A DNA stretch of 64,000 nucleotides from Roseiarcus sp963732155 (lineage in GTDB: Bacteria; Pseudomonadota; Alphaproteobacteria; Rhizobiales; Beijerinckiaceae), in contig CAVSYB010000012.1 of the NCBI GenBank assembly GCA_963732155.1, positions 180,934 through 244,933 on the forward strand. Direction: 5' to 3'. The position numbers were made by a program, and so were the translations under genes. Under the pieces are notes generated by a model. That model did not search any database, had not been told where the DNA came from, and was given only the letters and a program-made list of their open reading frames with translations. The stretch's first letter is position 1; each line of letters opens with the position of its first letter. Of the stretch, positions 51,170 to 59,403 are shown in pieces.

Positions 51170-51197
51170 TTGACCCGATTCAGTCCATAAATACTAT
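51170..51197 (+). promoter_or_regulatory. Putative sigma-70-type promoter for the L,D-transpeptidase gene
   Basis: TTGACC (51170-51175) and TACTAT (51192-51197) are separated by 16 bp and face the L,D-transpeptidase gene, leaving a leader of about 140 nt. The overlapping AT-rich stretch lies only about 70 bp from the rrf2 start, so the Rrf2 protein could act on both genes. Confidence 0.4.
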
Positions 51198-51346
51198 AGA
51201 ATGCGCGCGACCCTGATCGCCCCCGCCGCGCCGCGACGGCGCCTCGTTTACCACGCTCCGCGGCTTTCGGCCGCGCCGCGCGCGCCAATGATATCCTCGC
51301 TTCATTCTTTGGATGGCGCCCCGCCCGGCGATCAGGGACGAATGAA

Positions 51347-51862
51347 ATGCGAACTCACTGGCAAACGGCGATCGCCCTCGGCGTGGCTGCGATTCTGGCG
51401 AGCGATCCGCCGGCGCAGGCGCGCGAAATGGTGAATTTCATCTCTCCTTACAGCGTCGGGACGATTGTCATCAGCCAGAGCGCGCGCAAGCTTTTTCTTA
51501 TAACGGGACCGGAATCGGCGATTTCCTATCCCGTCGCCGTCGCGAAGCGAGGAAAGGAATGGAGCGGCTTCGCCAAGGTCGACGGCAAGTATGTCGCCCC
51601 CGCCTGGTCGCCGCCCGATTCAGTCAGGCGCGACCATCCCGAACTGCCGGACGTCATCGCCGGCGGGTCTCCCCATAATCCCATGGGAGCCCGCGCGATA
51701 ACCCTTGATCGCGATGAAGTCGCGATCCACGGGACGACGTCCGCGATGCGCGCTTCGGTGGGCACGGCCGCCTCTTACGGCTGCATCCGCATGTATAACG
51801 AAGACGTCATCGACCTGTTTGACCGGGTGAGCGTCGGCGCGCCTGTCGTCATGACGCGATAG
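51347..51862 (+). CDS. L,D-transpeptidase (YkuD/ErfK family)
   Basis: This 171-residue exported enzyme cross-links peptidoglycan 3-3 or attaches outer-membrane proteins. A Sec signal peptide covers about 1-25 (ALGVAAILASDPPAQA). The YkuD domain holds VAIHGTTS with His at 127 and SYGCIRM with catalytic Cys at 146, the HXX14-17[S/T]HGChN-like motif. The ATG is at 51347. The product is small and lacks extra domains. Confidence 0.9.
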   Translation: MRTHWQTAIALGVAAILASDPPAQAREMVNFISPYSVGTIVISQSARKLFLITGPESAISYPVAVAKRGKEWSGFAKVDGKYVAPAWSPPDSVRRDHPELPDVIAGGSPHNPMGARAITLDRDEVAIHGTTSAMRASVGTAASYGCIRMYNEDVIDLFDRVSVGAPVVMTR

Positions 51863-52302
51863 GGCGATATGGCCTTCGCGCCCTGTCTCGAACGGTCGTT
51901 GACCATTGCCGATCCTGCCGCGATTGTGTTGCAGACGATCGGTCGACCAGCCAGAAATTGCTATTCTCCGATCGATTTGCGCCGTTGCAGGATGGCTGCC
52001 CGCGGCGGGGGCTCCAGACGCCGCTTCGTCGGCTGTCATGGCCGCGCGCGGTTTGCGAGACACGACGCGTCCGGCCCGTCGCTGGACCGGAAGATAGTAC
52101 TATTCTACATAAGGGCTCGTCCGCTGGCAGACGGTTCATGGACGCCTCTCCCATCGCCGCCGCAAGAACCGTGCTCGACGGCGAGTTCATCGGCGCCGCG
52201 GGAACCTCGATCGAAAGCGGCTGACTTTATCAGGCGAGGCTGCCGACCCTCCGGATTGCCCGGATTTTTGCCGCGCGCACGCTGAGATCCAGGGAGACGC
52301 CA
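51863..52302. other. Intergenic region without a supported gene
   Basis: This 440-bp region between the L,D-transpeptidase and the DUF883 gene shows only open frames without family similarity and no clear ribosome sites. A short possible frame at 52138-52224 begins ATGGACGCC and encodes MDASPIAAARTVL and a few more residues; it is not called. I see no RNA or repeat here. Confidence 0.4.
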
Positions 52303-52620
52303 ATGTCAAACAATGCAAAGGATTCTGTCGCTTCGGACCTGCCCGCCGACCTGGCCGCCTTGCGGGCGGATATCGCCCGCCTGAGCGAAGCGGTGGCCGG
52401 CCTTGTCCGCACCCAGACCGACGCGGCAGGCGCCGCGTTGAAGAGCGCGGCGCATGGGGCGCAAGAACAATTGGCGCAGGCGGCGGGCCAGGCGCATGAC
52501 GGCGCGCTCGGCGCGGCGGCCGACCTCGAGCGTCGGATCGAGAAATATCCGTTGACGGCGGTGCTGATCGCAGCGGGCATCGGGATGGCGCTCGGGATGA
52601 TGAGCAAGTCGCGGGGATGA
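52303..52620 (+). CDS. DUF883 (ElaB/YqjD-like) membrane-anchored protein
   Basis: This 105-residue protein has a long heptad-like amphipathic helix (about residues 12-80: LPADLAALRADIARLSEAVA and following), then a glycine-rich C-terminal membrane anchor TAVLIAAGIGMALGMMS. ElaB/YqjD proteins anchor ribosomes or respond to stress, but in Rhizobiales the role is not proven. The ATG is at 52303. Its stop overlaps the next gene's start (ATGA at 52617-52620). Confidence 0.8.
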   Translation: MSNNAKDSVASDLPADLAALRADIARLSEAVAGLVRTQTDAAGAALKSAAHGAQEQLAQAAGQAHDGALGAAADLERRIEKYPLTAVLIAAGIGMALGMMSKSRG

Positions 52621-53066
52621 AGCGAATGCGGTTCTTGTCGGCTTTGGCCGGGCGCTTGCGGCAGAGCGCACGACGCATCGTCATTCGCGTCGCGCTCGCA
52701 TTTGCCGTTGCGTTGTCGGGCCTCGCCGGCGTCGCTTTCGCCACGTACGCGTTATTTGAGGCATGGCGGCTGCAATACGGCGTCGTCATCGCGTCGATCG
52801 GACTGAGCGTCATTTATCTCTTTCTGGCTGCCGTTTTATTTCTTTGTCTTCGCCTGGTCGGCTCGCCGAGGTCCGCGCCGGCCACGCCCGGGTCGGGCGA
52901 GGGGGCGGCGAACGACGGGGCGCCTGTGAAATCCCCCACCTCAGCCAGTGGCGGCTCTGAAGCGGTCGCCCTGGCGCTGGGCGTCGAAATCGCCAAGCAG
53001 TTGACGCCCCTCCAGCTCACGATGGTGGCGGCGCTCTCCGGTTTCATCGCGGGCCGCAAACTGTAG
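52617..53066 (+). CDS. Phage holin-superfamily/DUF1469-like membrane protein
   Basis: This 149-residue protein has two predicted helices (VALAFAVALSGLAGVAFATY and VIASIGLSVIYLFLAAVLFL), an unstructured acidic linker, and a final hydrophobic segment LTMVAALSGFIAGRKL. It overlaps the DUF883 gene by 4 bp and is almost certainly its operon partner. Such pairs are common and of unknown function. The DUF1469/holin name is a resemblance in layout, not proof. Confidence 0.7.
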   Translation: MKRMRFLSALAGRLRQSARRIVIRVALAFAVALSGLAGVAFATYALFEAWRLQYGVVIASIGLSVIYLFLAAVLFLCLRLVGSPRSAPATPGSGEGAANDGAPVKSPTSASGGSEAVALALGVEIAKQLTPLQLTMVAALSGFIAGRKL

Positions 53067-53233
53067 AGTCTGCAACAGGCGATCCGCAGCATTCTCGCGC
53101 GACGCGCAGCGTCTGCGAGTTTGAATCGCCGGTAACGCGGAAGGCGAAGTCTCGCGGCTTTCGCTGCCGCATGGCCGTGCGCGCCCGTTTCATTGGGTGC
53201 GCGGCTCCCTCGTGATCACGTTAGAACGGGCCG

Positions 53234-53319
53234 TGGTGCCCCTGGCCGGAATCGAACCAGCACTCCGTGAGGAACTCGATTTTGAGTTCGAGCGCGTCTA
53301 CCAGTTCCGCCACAGGGGC
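53234..53319 (-). tRNA. tRNA-Leu (anticodon CAA) with apparently enlarged anticodon loop
   Basis: Read on the minus strand, this 86-nt gene (with encoded CCA) has a 7-bp acceptor stem GCCCCTG/CAGGGGC, a D arm with GGTAGA, a long variable arm (TTCCTCACGGAGT) and a T arm GGTTCGATTCC, all as in leucine tRNAs. The anticodon stem CTCGA/TCGAG closes an ACTCAAAA loop of eight nucleotides; a normal CAA tRNA has CTCAAAA. The extra A could be real or a base error. The other arms pair normally. Confidence 0.88.
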
Positions 53320-53507
53320 CCAAACCGGAGAAGGTCGGGACCGGGCGATATATAGCGGCGCGCGCCGGGCGGTCAACATGACCGCTCGATCGACGACGCA
53401 GGCGCGCTTTCGTAGGCGGGAACAGCAGAATCCTGGCGGGGCGCATTCGAACCGAGTTGGTTTCGCATCGAGCCGAGTTCGGCGCTTCCGCCCAGCGGGT
53501 CGACGGC

Positions 53508-54479
53508 TTACAGCGATCGCTTGAGAAAGAACGCGATCTCGCCGACGATGCCGCGCCGGAACAGCAGCACGACGATGATGAAAATCGTCCCCTCGATCAC
53601 CGTCACCCACTGGCCCAGATATTGGCCGAGATATTGTTGCATGGCGACGACGATGAACGCTCCGAGGACGGGTCCGTATACGGTCCCCATGCCGCCCAAC
53701 AGAGTCATCAGCACGACTTCGCCCGAAGTCGAAAATTGCACATCGGACAACGAGGCGTTCTGGGCGAATATCGCCTTGGTCGCGCCGGCCAGTCCTGCGA
53801 GCGCCGCCGACAGGACAAACGCCGCCAGCTTATATTGATCCACGCGATAGCCGAGCGAAATGGCGCGAGGCTCGTTCTCGCGAATGGCCTTGAGAATGTC
53901 GCCGAACGGCGAATTGATCGTGCGGTAGATGACGAGAAAGCCGAATAGGAACACCGCAAGAACGAAGTAGTAAAGAATGGTCTGGTTGGACAAATCGAGG
54001 GCATGGAAAAGCAAGCCCTGCGGCACCGACTGGATGCCGTCCTCGCCATGGGTGAACGGCGCCTGCAGACAGAAGAAATAGATCATCTGCGACAGGGCCA
54101 GCGTGATCATCGCGAAATAGATGCCCTGCCGGCGGATCGCCAGCGCGCCGGTAATCACGCCCAGCGCGGTCGAACTGGCGGCGCCCGCGAGGATCGCCAG
54201 CGCCGGGTCCAGCTCCCAAACCTTTGCGGCGTGAGCGCCGACATAGGCGGCGAGGCCGAGAAACATCGCATGGCCGAACGAAAGCAACCCGACATAACCG
54301 ATGAGCAGATTGAACGCGCAAGCGAACAGCGCGACGCACAGCCCCTGCATGAGGAAAAACGGATAGACTGCGAGGGGCGCGACGACGAGCAACGCGGTCA
54401 TGACGGCGAACACGACCATTTCGTCGCGCCCACTGGGCGCGCGCGCTGTCATTGCGGGGGTATGCGGCGGCTCGCTCAT
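53508..54479 (-). CDS. Branched-chain amino acid/HAAT-type ABC transporter permease (LivM family)
   Basis: This 323-residue permease has about nine hydrophobic helices. The LivM signature is CAFNLLIGYVGLLSFGHAMF, then IRRQGIYFAMITLALSQMIY and IRENEPRAISLGYRVDQYKL, the loop that contacts the ATPase. It ends the operon livG-livF-(binding protein stump)-livH-livM on the minus strand. Substrate classes for the family include branched-chain amino acids, urea and short amides; the binding protein that would settle it is truncated. Confidence 0.9.
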   Translation of the reverse strand: MSEPPHTPAMTARAPSGRDEMVVFAVMTALLVVAPLAVYPFFLMQGLCVALFACAFNLLIGYVGLLSFGHAMFLGLAAYVGAHAAKVWELDPALAILAGAASSTALGVITGALAIRRQGIYFAMITLALSQMIYFFCLQAPFTHGEDGIQSVPQGLLFHALDLSNQTILYYFVLAVFLFGFLVIYRTINSPFGDILKAIRENEPRAISLGYRVDQYKLAAFVLSAALAGLAGATKAIFAQNASLSDVQFSTSGEVVLMTLLGGMGTVYGPVLGAFIVVAMQQYLGQYLGQWVTVIEGTIFIIVVLLFRRGIVGEIAFFLKRSL

Positions 54480-54480
54480 A

Positions 54481-55359
54481 TCAGGACGTTCTCCCGAACA
54501 GGCCGGCGGGTCTAATGAGGAGGACGATGGCCATGATCACGAACACCACCGTGTTCGAGGCCTCGGGATAGAATACCTTCGTGAGGCCCTCGATGACCCC
54601 CAGAGCAAAGCCCGTGACGATCGAGCCGAGGATGGAGCCCATGCCGCCGATGACGACGACCGCGAAAACGACGCTGATGATGTCCGCCCCCATCCCCGGG
54701 CGCACCTGATAGATCGGGGCGGCGAGGACGCCGGCCAGCGCCGCAAGGCCAATGCCGGACGCGTAGGTCAGCGTAATCATCAGCGGCACATTGACGCCAA
54801 AGGCGCGCACCAGCGTCGGGTTCTCGGTCGCCGCGCGCAGATAGGCGCCGAGCCGCGTCTTCTCGATCAGGAACCATGTCGAAAAGCACACCGCCACAGA
54901 AAAGACGATGACCCAGGCGCGATAATTGGGCAGGAACATGAAGCCGAGGTTGCGCCCGCCCGAGAGCTGCGAGGGAATCGCATAGGGCAGGCCGGACGAG
55001 CCGAAGAAGTTCTGGAAGACGCCCTCGATGACGAGCGCCAGCCCGAAAGTCAGCAGCAGGCCGTAAAGCGGATCGAGGCCGGCCAGCCTTTTCAGCAGCA
55101 GCCGTTCGATCAAGGCGCCGAACGCGCCGACGATCAGCGGCGACAGAATCAGGGCGAACCAATAGTTGAGGCCGAAGAGGTTCAACAGGAAATAGGCGCA
55201 GAACGCGCCGACCATGTAGAGCGAGCCATGGGCGAAATTGACGATATTGAGCATGCCGAAAATGACGGCGAGCCCGAGACTGAGCAATGCGTAGAACGAC
55301 CCGTTGATCAGGCCGACCAGCAGTTGCTGGAACAGTTGCTGCGAAGAAATGCCCAGCAT
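54481..55359 (-). CDS. Branched-chain amino acid/HAAT-type ABC transporter permease (LivH family)
   Basis: This 292-residue permease starts MLGISSQQLFQQLLVGLING and shows FAHGSLYMVGAFCAYFLLNL and ENPTLVRAFGVNVPLMITLT, typical of LivH, plus about eight helices. It ends 1 bp before the livM start. A G-rich stretch near the ATG at 55359 serves as a ribosome site. Membership in the same operon as livGF is clear. Confidence 0.9.
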   Translation of the reverse strand: MLGISSQQLFQQLLVGLINGSFYALLSLGLAVIFGMLNIVNFAHGSLYMVGAFCAYFLLNLFGLNYWFALILSPLIVGAFGALIERLLLKRLAGLDPLYGLLLTFGLALVIEGVFQNFFGSSGLPYAIPSQLSGGRNLGFMFLPNYRAWVIVFSVAVCFSTWFLIEKTRLGAYLRAATENPTLVRAFGVNVPLMITLTYASGIGLAALAGVLAAPIYQVRPGMGADIISVVFAVVVIGGMGSILGSIVTGFALGVIEGLTKVFYPEASNTVVFVIMAIVLLIRPAGLFGRTS

Positions 55360-55388
55360 GCCTCATCGCCCCCCGGCCGGCGCGGCGA

Positions 55389-55583
55389 CTAGTTCCTAAC
55401 GAGCGGGCCGCTGTCCTCGACGGCTATGTTGAGAGCCAAGACCGAGCCCCGACCGCCGCCGTCGGCATAAAGGCCCGCCAGGTCGTCGAATTCGCCGGGT
55501 TTCGCGACCCTATCGTCGGCGGAAGCGGCGGTCGTCGGCAGCGCAAGCCCCGCGACAAGGGCGCTCAGACAAGTCGGTTTCAT
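55389..55583 (-). pseudogene. Truncated substrate-binding protein of the liv-type ABC operon
   Basis: This 64-residue open frame has a signal peptide (MKPTCLSALVAGLALPTTAA) and then a short mature stretch containing DDLAGLYADGGGRGSVLALN, followed by IAVEDSG. That stretch matches the first strand and helix of HAAT/LivK-type binding proteins (typical pattern DMSGLYAD, GPGSVxAA, xAVEDFG), and then stops. A full binding protein would need about 330 more residues; only 29 bp remain before livH. I read it as the 5' stump left by a deletion of about 1 kb. It retains its start and ribosome site and may be translated, but cannot bind substrate. Confidence 0.75.
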
Positions 55584-55636
55584 GAAAGGCTTTCCTCGGG
55601 TTCTTGTTTCCTGACGGGCGTTGCGCGGCGGCGGAT

Positions 55637-56383
55637 TCAGACGCCAAGATAGTCGTGCAGCTTGCTCATATTCGTTTCGAGTTCGTCGTTGGCGAAGGAA
55701 TCGATGATGCGGCCGTGCTCCATTACGAAGTAGCGATCCGCGACGGTCGAAGCGAAGCGGAAGTTTTGTTCGACGAGCAGAATGGTGAAGCCCTCATTTT
55801 TCAACTGTACGATGGTGCGCCCGATCTGCTGGATGATGACCGGCGCGAGGCCTTCGGTCGGCTCGTCGAGCATGAGGAGCCTTGCGCCGGTGCGCAGGAT
55901 GCGGGCGATCGCCAACATTTGCTGCTCGCCGCCCGACAGCCGGCTGCCGCCGCTGGCGAGCCGCTCCTTCAAATTGGGGAACAGCGTGAAAATGCTCTCC
56001 AGAGCGAGGCCGCCCGTCTTGGCGATCTGAGGCGGCAGCATGAGATTCTCCTCGACGTTGAGGCTCGCGAAGATGCCCCGCTCCTCGGGACAAATCGCGA
56101 TTCCGAGGCGCGCGATGCGATCGGAGGCGAGGTCGACGGTCTCCTTTCCCTCGAACTTGGCCGACCCCTTGCGTTTGCCGACGATCCCCATGATCGATTT
56201 GAGCGTCGTGGTCTTGCCTGCCCCGTTGCGCCCGAGCAGGGTGACGACTTCGCCTGCCCGCACATCGAAATTCACGCCATGCAGGATGTGCGACTCGCCG
56301 TACCAGGCTTCGAGGCGGGAGACCTCGAGCAAAGGCGCCGTCCCGCTCGCCGGCCTTGCCAGGGCGAGCATCGCGTCAGTCAT
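55637..56383 (-). CDS. Branched-chain-type ABC transporter ATP-binding protein (LivF family)
   Basis: This 248-residue ATPase has Walker A LLGRNGAGKTTTLKS, signature LSGGEQQMLAIARIL and Walker B RLLMLDEPTEGLAP, with the LivF-typical C-terminus LVEQNFRFASTVADRYFVME. Its ATG overlaps the end of livG by 8 bp. With livG it forms the ATPase pair of the transporter. The stop lies 53 bp before the binding-protein stump. Confidence 0.92.
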   Translation of the reverse strand: MTDAMLALARPASGTAPLLEVSRLEAWYGESHILHGVNFDVRAGEVVTLLGRNGAGKTTTLKSIMGIVGKRKGSAKFEGKETVDLASDRIARLGIAICPEERGIFASLNVEENLMLPPQIAKTGGLALESIFTLFPNLKERLASGGSRLSGGEQQMLAIARILRTGARLLMLDEPTEGLAPVIIQQIGRTIVQLKNEGFTILLVEQNFRFASTVADRYFVMEHGRIIDSFANDELETNMSKLHDYLGV

Positions 56384-57155
56384 GCCCCACCCCGAGATAG
56401 GCCTGCCGCACCTCGGGATTCTTCGACACGGCGGCGTAATCGCCCTCGGCGAGCACTCGCCCGCGGGTCAGGACGGTTATCGTGTCAGAGAGATTGGCGA
56501 CCACCTGCAGATTATGCTCGACCATCAAGATGGTTCGATTGGCCGAAACGCGCCTGATCAAAGCGGCGGCGCGTTGGACATCCTCGTGCCCCATGCCGGC
56601 CATCGGCTCGTCGAGCAGCAGCATTTGGGGATCGAGAGCGAGCGTTGTGGCGATTTCGAGCGCGCGCTTGCGCCCGTAGGACATTTCTCCCGCCGCGACA
56701 TCGGGGAATTCGCCGAGGCCGACGTCGGCGAGCAGTTCCCTGACGCGGTCATTGAGCTGGTCCAGAACTCTCTTCGAGCGCCAAAAATCGAAGGAATCGC
56801 CGCGCTTGCGTTGTAGCGCGATGCGCACGTTCTCCAGCGCCGTCAAATGCGGAAACACGGCCGATATCTGGAACGAGCGGACGAGGCCAAGGCGCGCCAC
56901 GTCCGCCGGCTTGGTCGCCGTAATGTCGCGGCCGTCATAAACGATGCGGCCGCGGCTCGGATTGAGGAATTTGGTGAGCATGTTGAAGCAGGTGGTCTTG
57001 CCTGCTCCATTCGGGCCGATAAGGGCGTGAATAGACCCGCGCCGCACCTTGAGGTTGACATCCGTAACGGCGGAAAAGCCCCCGAACGCCTTCGTGAGGC
57101 CTTCGGTGACGAGAATATAGTCCTGCGCGACTGCGGCCGTTCCGGTCGCAAGCAT
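56376..57155 (-). CDS. Branched-chain-type ABC transporter ATP-binding protein (LivG family)
   Basis: This 259-residue ATPase has Walker A LIGPNGAGKTTCFNML, the LivG-type LVRSFQISAVFPHLTALENV, a signature-like EMSYGRKRALEIATTLAL and Walker B MLLLDEPMAGMGHED, followed by MVEHNLQVV. The ATG at 57155 is preceded by a G-rich GGGGAGGGGG box; a longer frame upstream has none. It is the first gene of the operon. Confidence 0.92.
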   Translation of the reverse strand: MLATGTAAVAQDYILVTEGLTKAFGGFSAVTDVNLKVRRGSIHALIGPNGAGKTTCFNMLTKFLNPSRGRIVYDGRDITATKPADVARLGLVRSFQISAVFPHLTALENVRIALQRKRGDSFDFWRSKRVLDQLNDRVRELLADVGLGEFPDVAAGEMSYGRKRALEIATTLALDPQMLLLDEPMAGMGHEDVQRAAALIRRVSANRTILMVEHNLQVVANLSDTITVLTRGRVLAEGDYAAVSKNPEVRQAYLGVGHD

Positions 57156-57308
57156 CGCTTTCCCCCTCCCCGATCTTTCGGCGCGCATCGTCCCCTGGAC
57201 GGAACCCGATAAGGAATTTCTAGCTGACGTCGGCGTTGACTGCACGACTAATCTTTGGACCCTCGACTTCGACTTTCCGCCTATTCTGCCGCGCGACGGC
57301 GCCCCGGC

Positions 57309-58295
57309 TCAATCCACCCGGTTGTGCAGCCGGCGCTCCCAATCGAGCGCCTGCTTGACGATCGTTTCAAGATTGTCGCGCTTTGGGCGCCAGCCGAGCT
57401 CGCGACGGATGAGATCGGCTTTCGCGACGATCGTCGCCGGATCGCCCGCGCGCCGACCCGCGCTATTGACCTTGAAATCCACGCCCGAGACGCGCTTGAC
57501 GACTTCGACGACCTGCCGGACCGAATAGCCGCGGCCATAACCGCAATTGCACACCAGGCTCGGGCGGCCGCCGCGCAGATAGGCCAACGCCGCCATGTGC
57601 GCGTCAATCAGGTCGGTGACCTGGATGTAGTCCCGCACGCAGGTGCCGTCCGGGGTGGGATAGTCTTCGCCGTAGATATCGAGCGCCGCGTGCCGCCCCA
57701 GCGCGGTTTGCACGGCGCGTTTGATCAAATGCGTCGCATTCGGCGTGGATTGGCCAAGCCGCCCTTGCGGATCCGCGCCCGCAACGTTGAAATAGCGTAG
57801 CACGACAGAGCGCAGGTCATGCGCGCGACCGGCGTCGGCCAACATCCATTCGACCGCCAGCTTCGAGCGTCCATAGGGCGACATCGGATCGAGAACGGCG
57901 GTTTCGGGGACCGGCTCGGATGTCGTTTCGCCGTAGACCGCCGCGGTCGAAGAGAAGATGAAGTGACGGACTCCGTTTTTTACCGCGCTTTCGATCAAAT
58001 TGCGCGCTTTGCAGGTGTTGTTCAGGTAGTATCCGAGCGGATCGGCGACGGAGTCCGGCACGATGATTTTCGCCGCAAAATGGGCTATGGAATCAACCTC
58101 ATGCTCGTCAATCAGCCGCGCTATCAGCTCCGAGTCCCCGACATCGCCGACGACGAGCGTCGCGGTCGCGGGCACGGCCCAGGCGAATCCCGTCGACAAA
58201 TTGTCGACGATGACCGTTTTTTCGCCGGCGTCCGCGAGGGCGAGCGCCATGTGGCCGCCGATGTAGCCAGCGCCGCCCGTGACCAGAACTGACAT
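57309..58295 (-). CDS. galE: UDP-glucose 4-epimerase
   Basis: GalE interconverts UDP-glucose and UDP-galactose for envelope polysaccharides. It is 328 residues with an extended-SDR Rossmann start VTGGAGYIGGHMALAL (glycines at 7-14), a Ser in FSSTAAVYGE, and the catalytic YGRSK at 141-145. The C-terminal substrate domain contains RDYIQVTDLIDAH. The ATG is at 58295. It is divergent from galU, a common pairing in this pathway. Confidence 0.95.
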   Translation of the reverse strand: MSVLVTGGAGYIGGHMALALADAGEKTVIVDNLSTGFAWAVPATATLVVGDVGDSELIARLIDEHEVDSIAHFAAKIIVPDSVADPLGYYLNNTCKARNLIESAVKNGVRHFIFSSTAAVYGETTSEPVPETAVLDPMSPYGRSKLAVEWMLADAGRAHDLRSVVLRYFNVAGADPQGRLGQSTPNATHLIKRAVQTALGRHAALDIYGEDYPTPDGTCVRDYIQVTDLIDAHMAALAYLRGGRPSLVCNCGYGRGYSVRQVVEVVKRVSGVDFKVNSAGRRAGDPATIVAKADLIRRELGWRPKRDNLETIVKQALDWERRLHNRVD

Positions 58296-58491
58296 TGTTT
58301 TCCCCTGACCCGCCTGTGCCTGACGTCATCCCATTCAAATCCGGGCGATCGGCAGCGCTGCCGAGCGCGCCAGCTTCGCCAAGGCGGCGCTGCTTTGGGC
58401 GATTCTTCGCGGACGCGCAATCCAAACGCGCGGTTCTGCGCACAAAACGGCGAACCGAACAATAGGCCCGCCGGGAAGGACGAGAGAGGAC

Positions 58492-59379
58492 ATGAACAAG
58501 CCAATCCGCAAGGCCGTTCTCCCGGTGGCAGGCCTCGGCACGCGCTTTCTGCCCGCCACCAAGGCGGTACCGAAGGAAATGCTGACCATCGTCGATCGTC
58601 CGGTGATCCAGTATGTCGTCGACGAAGCGCGCGAGGCCGGCATCGAACATGTCGTCTTCGTAACCGGCCGCAACAAGTCGGTCATCGAGGACCATTTCGA
58701 CACCGCCTACGAACTCGAGGACATGCTCAGACGGCGCGGCAAGCGACCGGAGTACGACGCCCTGATGGCCGACCTGCCGGCGGCCGGCGCGACCAGCTTC
58801 ACCCGCCAGCAAGCCCCGTTGGGCCTCGGCCACGCCGTCTGGTGCGCGCGCGAAATCATCGGCGACGAGCCCTTCGCCGTGTTGCTGCCCGACATGATCA
58901 CGATGGCGGGAAGCCGCGGCAAGCGCTGCCTGGCGGAATGTCTGGGCGCCTACGCCCGGCACGGCGGCAATATCATCGCGGTCGAGGAAGTCGCGCCGGA
59001 GGCGACCCATCAGTACGGCATCGTCGCGGTCGGCGTCGACGACGGTCATTCCTTTGAAATCACCGGCATGGTCGAAAAGCCGAAGCAGGGGACCGCCCCG
59101 TCCAACCTGATGATTTCCGGCCGCTACATCCTTCAGCCCGAGATTTTCGGGATCCTCGAGCGCGTCGAGCGAGGGGCGGGCGGCGAAATCCAGCTCACCG
59201 ACGGCATGGTGGCGCTCGCCAAGAATCAGGCCTTCCATGGCGTGCGTTTCGACGGGCGCACCTACGATTGCGGCTCGAAGCTCGGCTTTCTGACCGCCAA
59301 CGTCGCCTTCGCTTTCGATCGGCCCGATCTGGAGCCGGCTTTGCGCGCCGAAATCGCCAGGCTCGGCGGCGGCCGGTAG
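58492..59379 (+). CDS. galU: UTP-glucose-1-phosphate uridylyltransferase
   Basis: GalU makes UDP-glucose from UTP and glucose-1-phosphate. It is 295 residues and begins VLPVAGLGTRFLPATKAVPKEM (nucleotide loop), with a QYVVDEAREAGI helix, then APLGLGHAVWCAR and FAVLLPDMI, the conserved sugar-nucleotide motifs, and RYILQPEIFGILE. A GAGAGGA site is at the ATG (58492). It converges with the outer-membrane protein gene, 24 bp apart. Confidence 0.96.
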   Translation: MNKPIRKAVLPVAGLGTRFLPATKAVPKEMLTIVDRPVIQYVVDEAREAGIEHVVFVTGRNKSVIEDHFDTAYELEDMLRRRGKRPEYDALMADLPAAGATSFTRQQAPLGLGHAVWCAREIIGDEPFAVLLPDMITMAGSRGKRCLAECLGAYARHGGNIIAVEEVAPEATHQYGIVAVGVDDGHSFEITGMVEKPKQGTAPSNLMISGRYILQPEIFGILERVERGAGGEIQLTDGMVALAKNQAFHGVRFDGRTYDCGSKLGFLTANVAFAFDRPDLEPALRAEIARLGGGR

Positions 59380-59403
59380 GCGGAAAAAAACGGGGCCTGG
59401 CGC

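Noticed and set aside
52138..52224. Short 28-residue frame before the DUF883 gene
   Set aside because: No family similarity and no clear ribosome site; too short to support alone.
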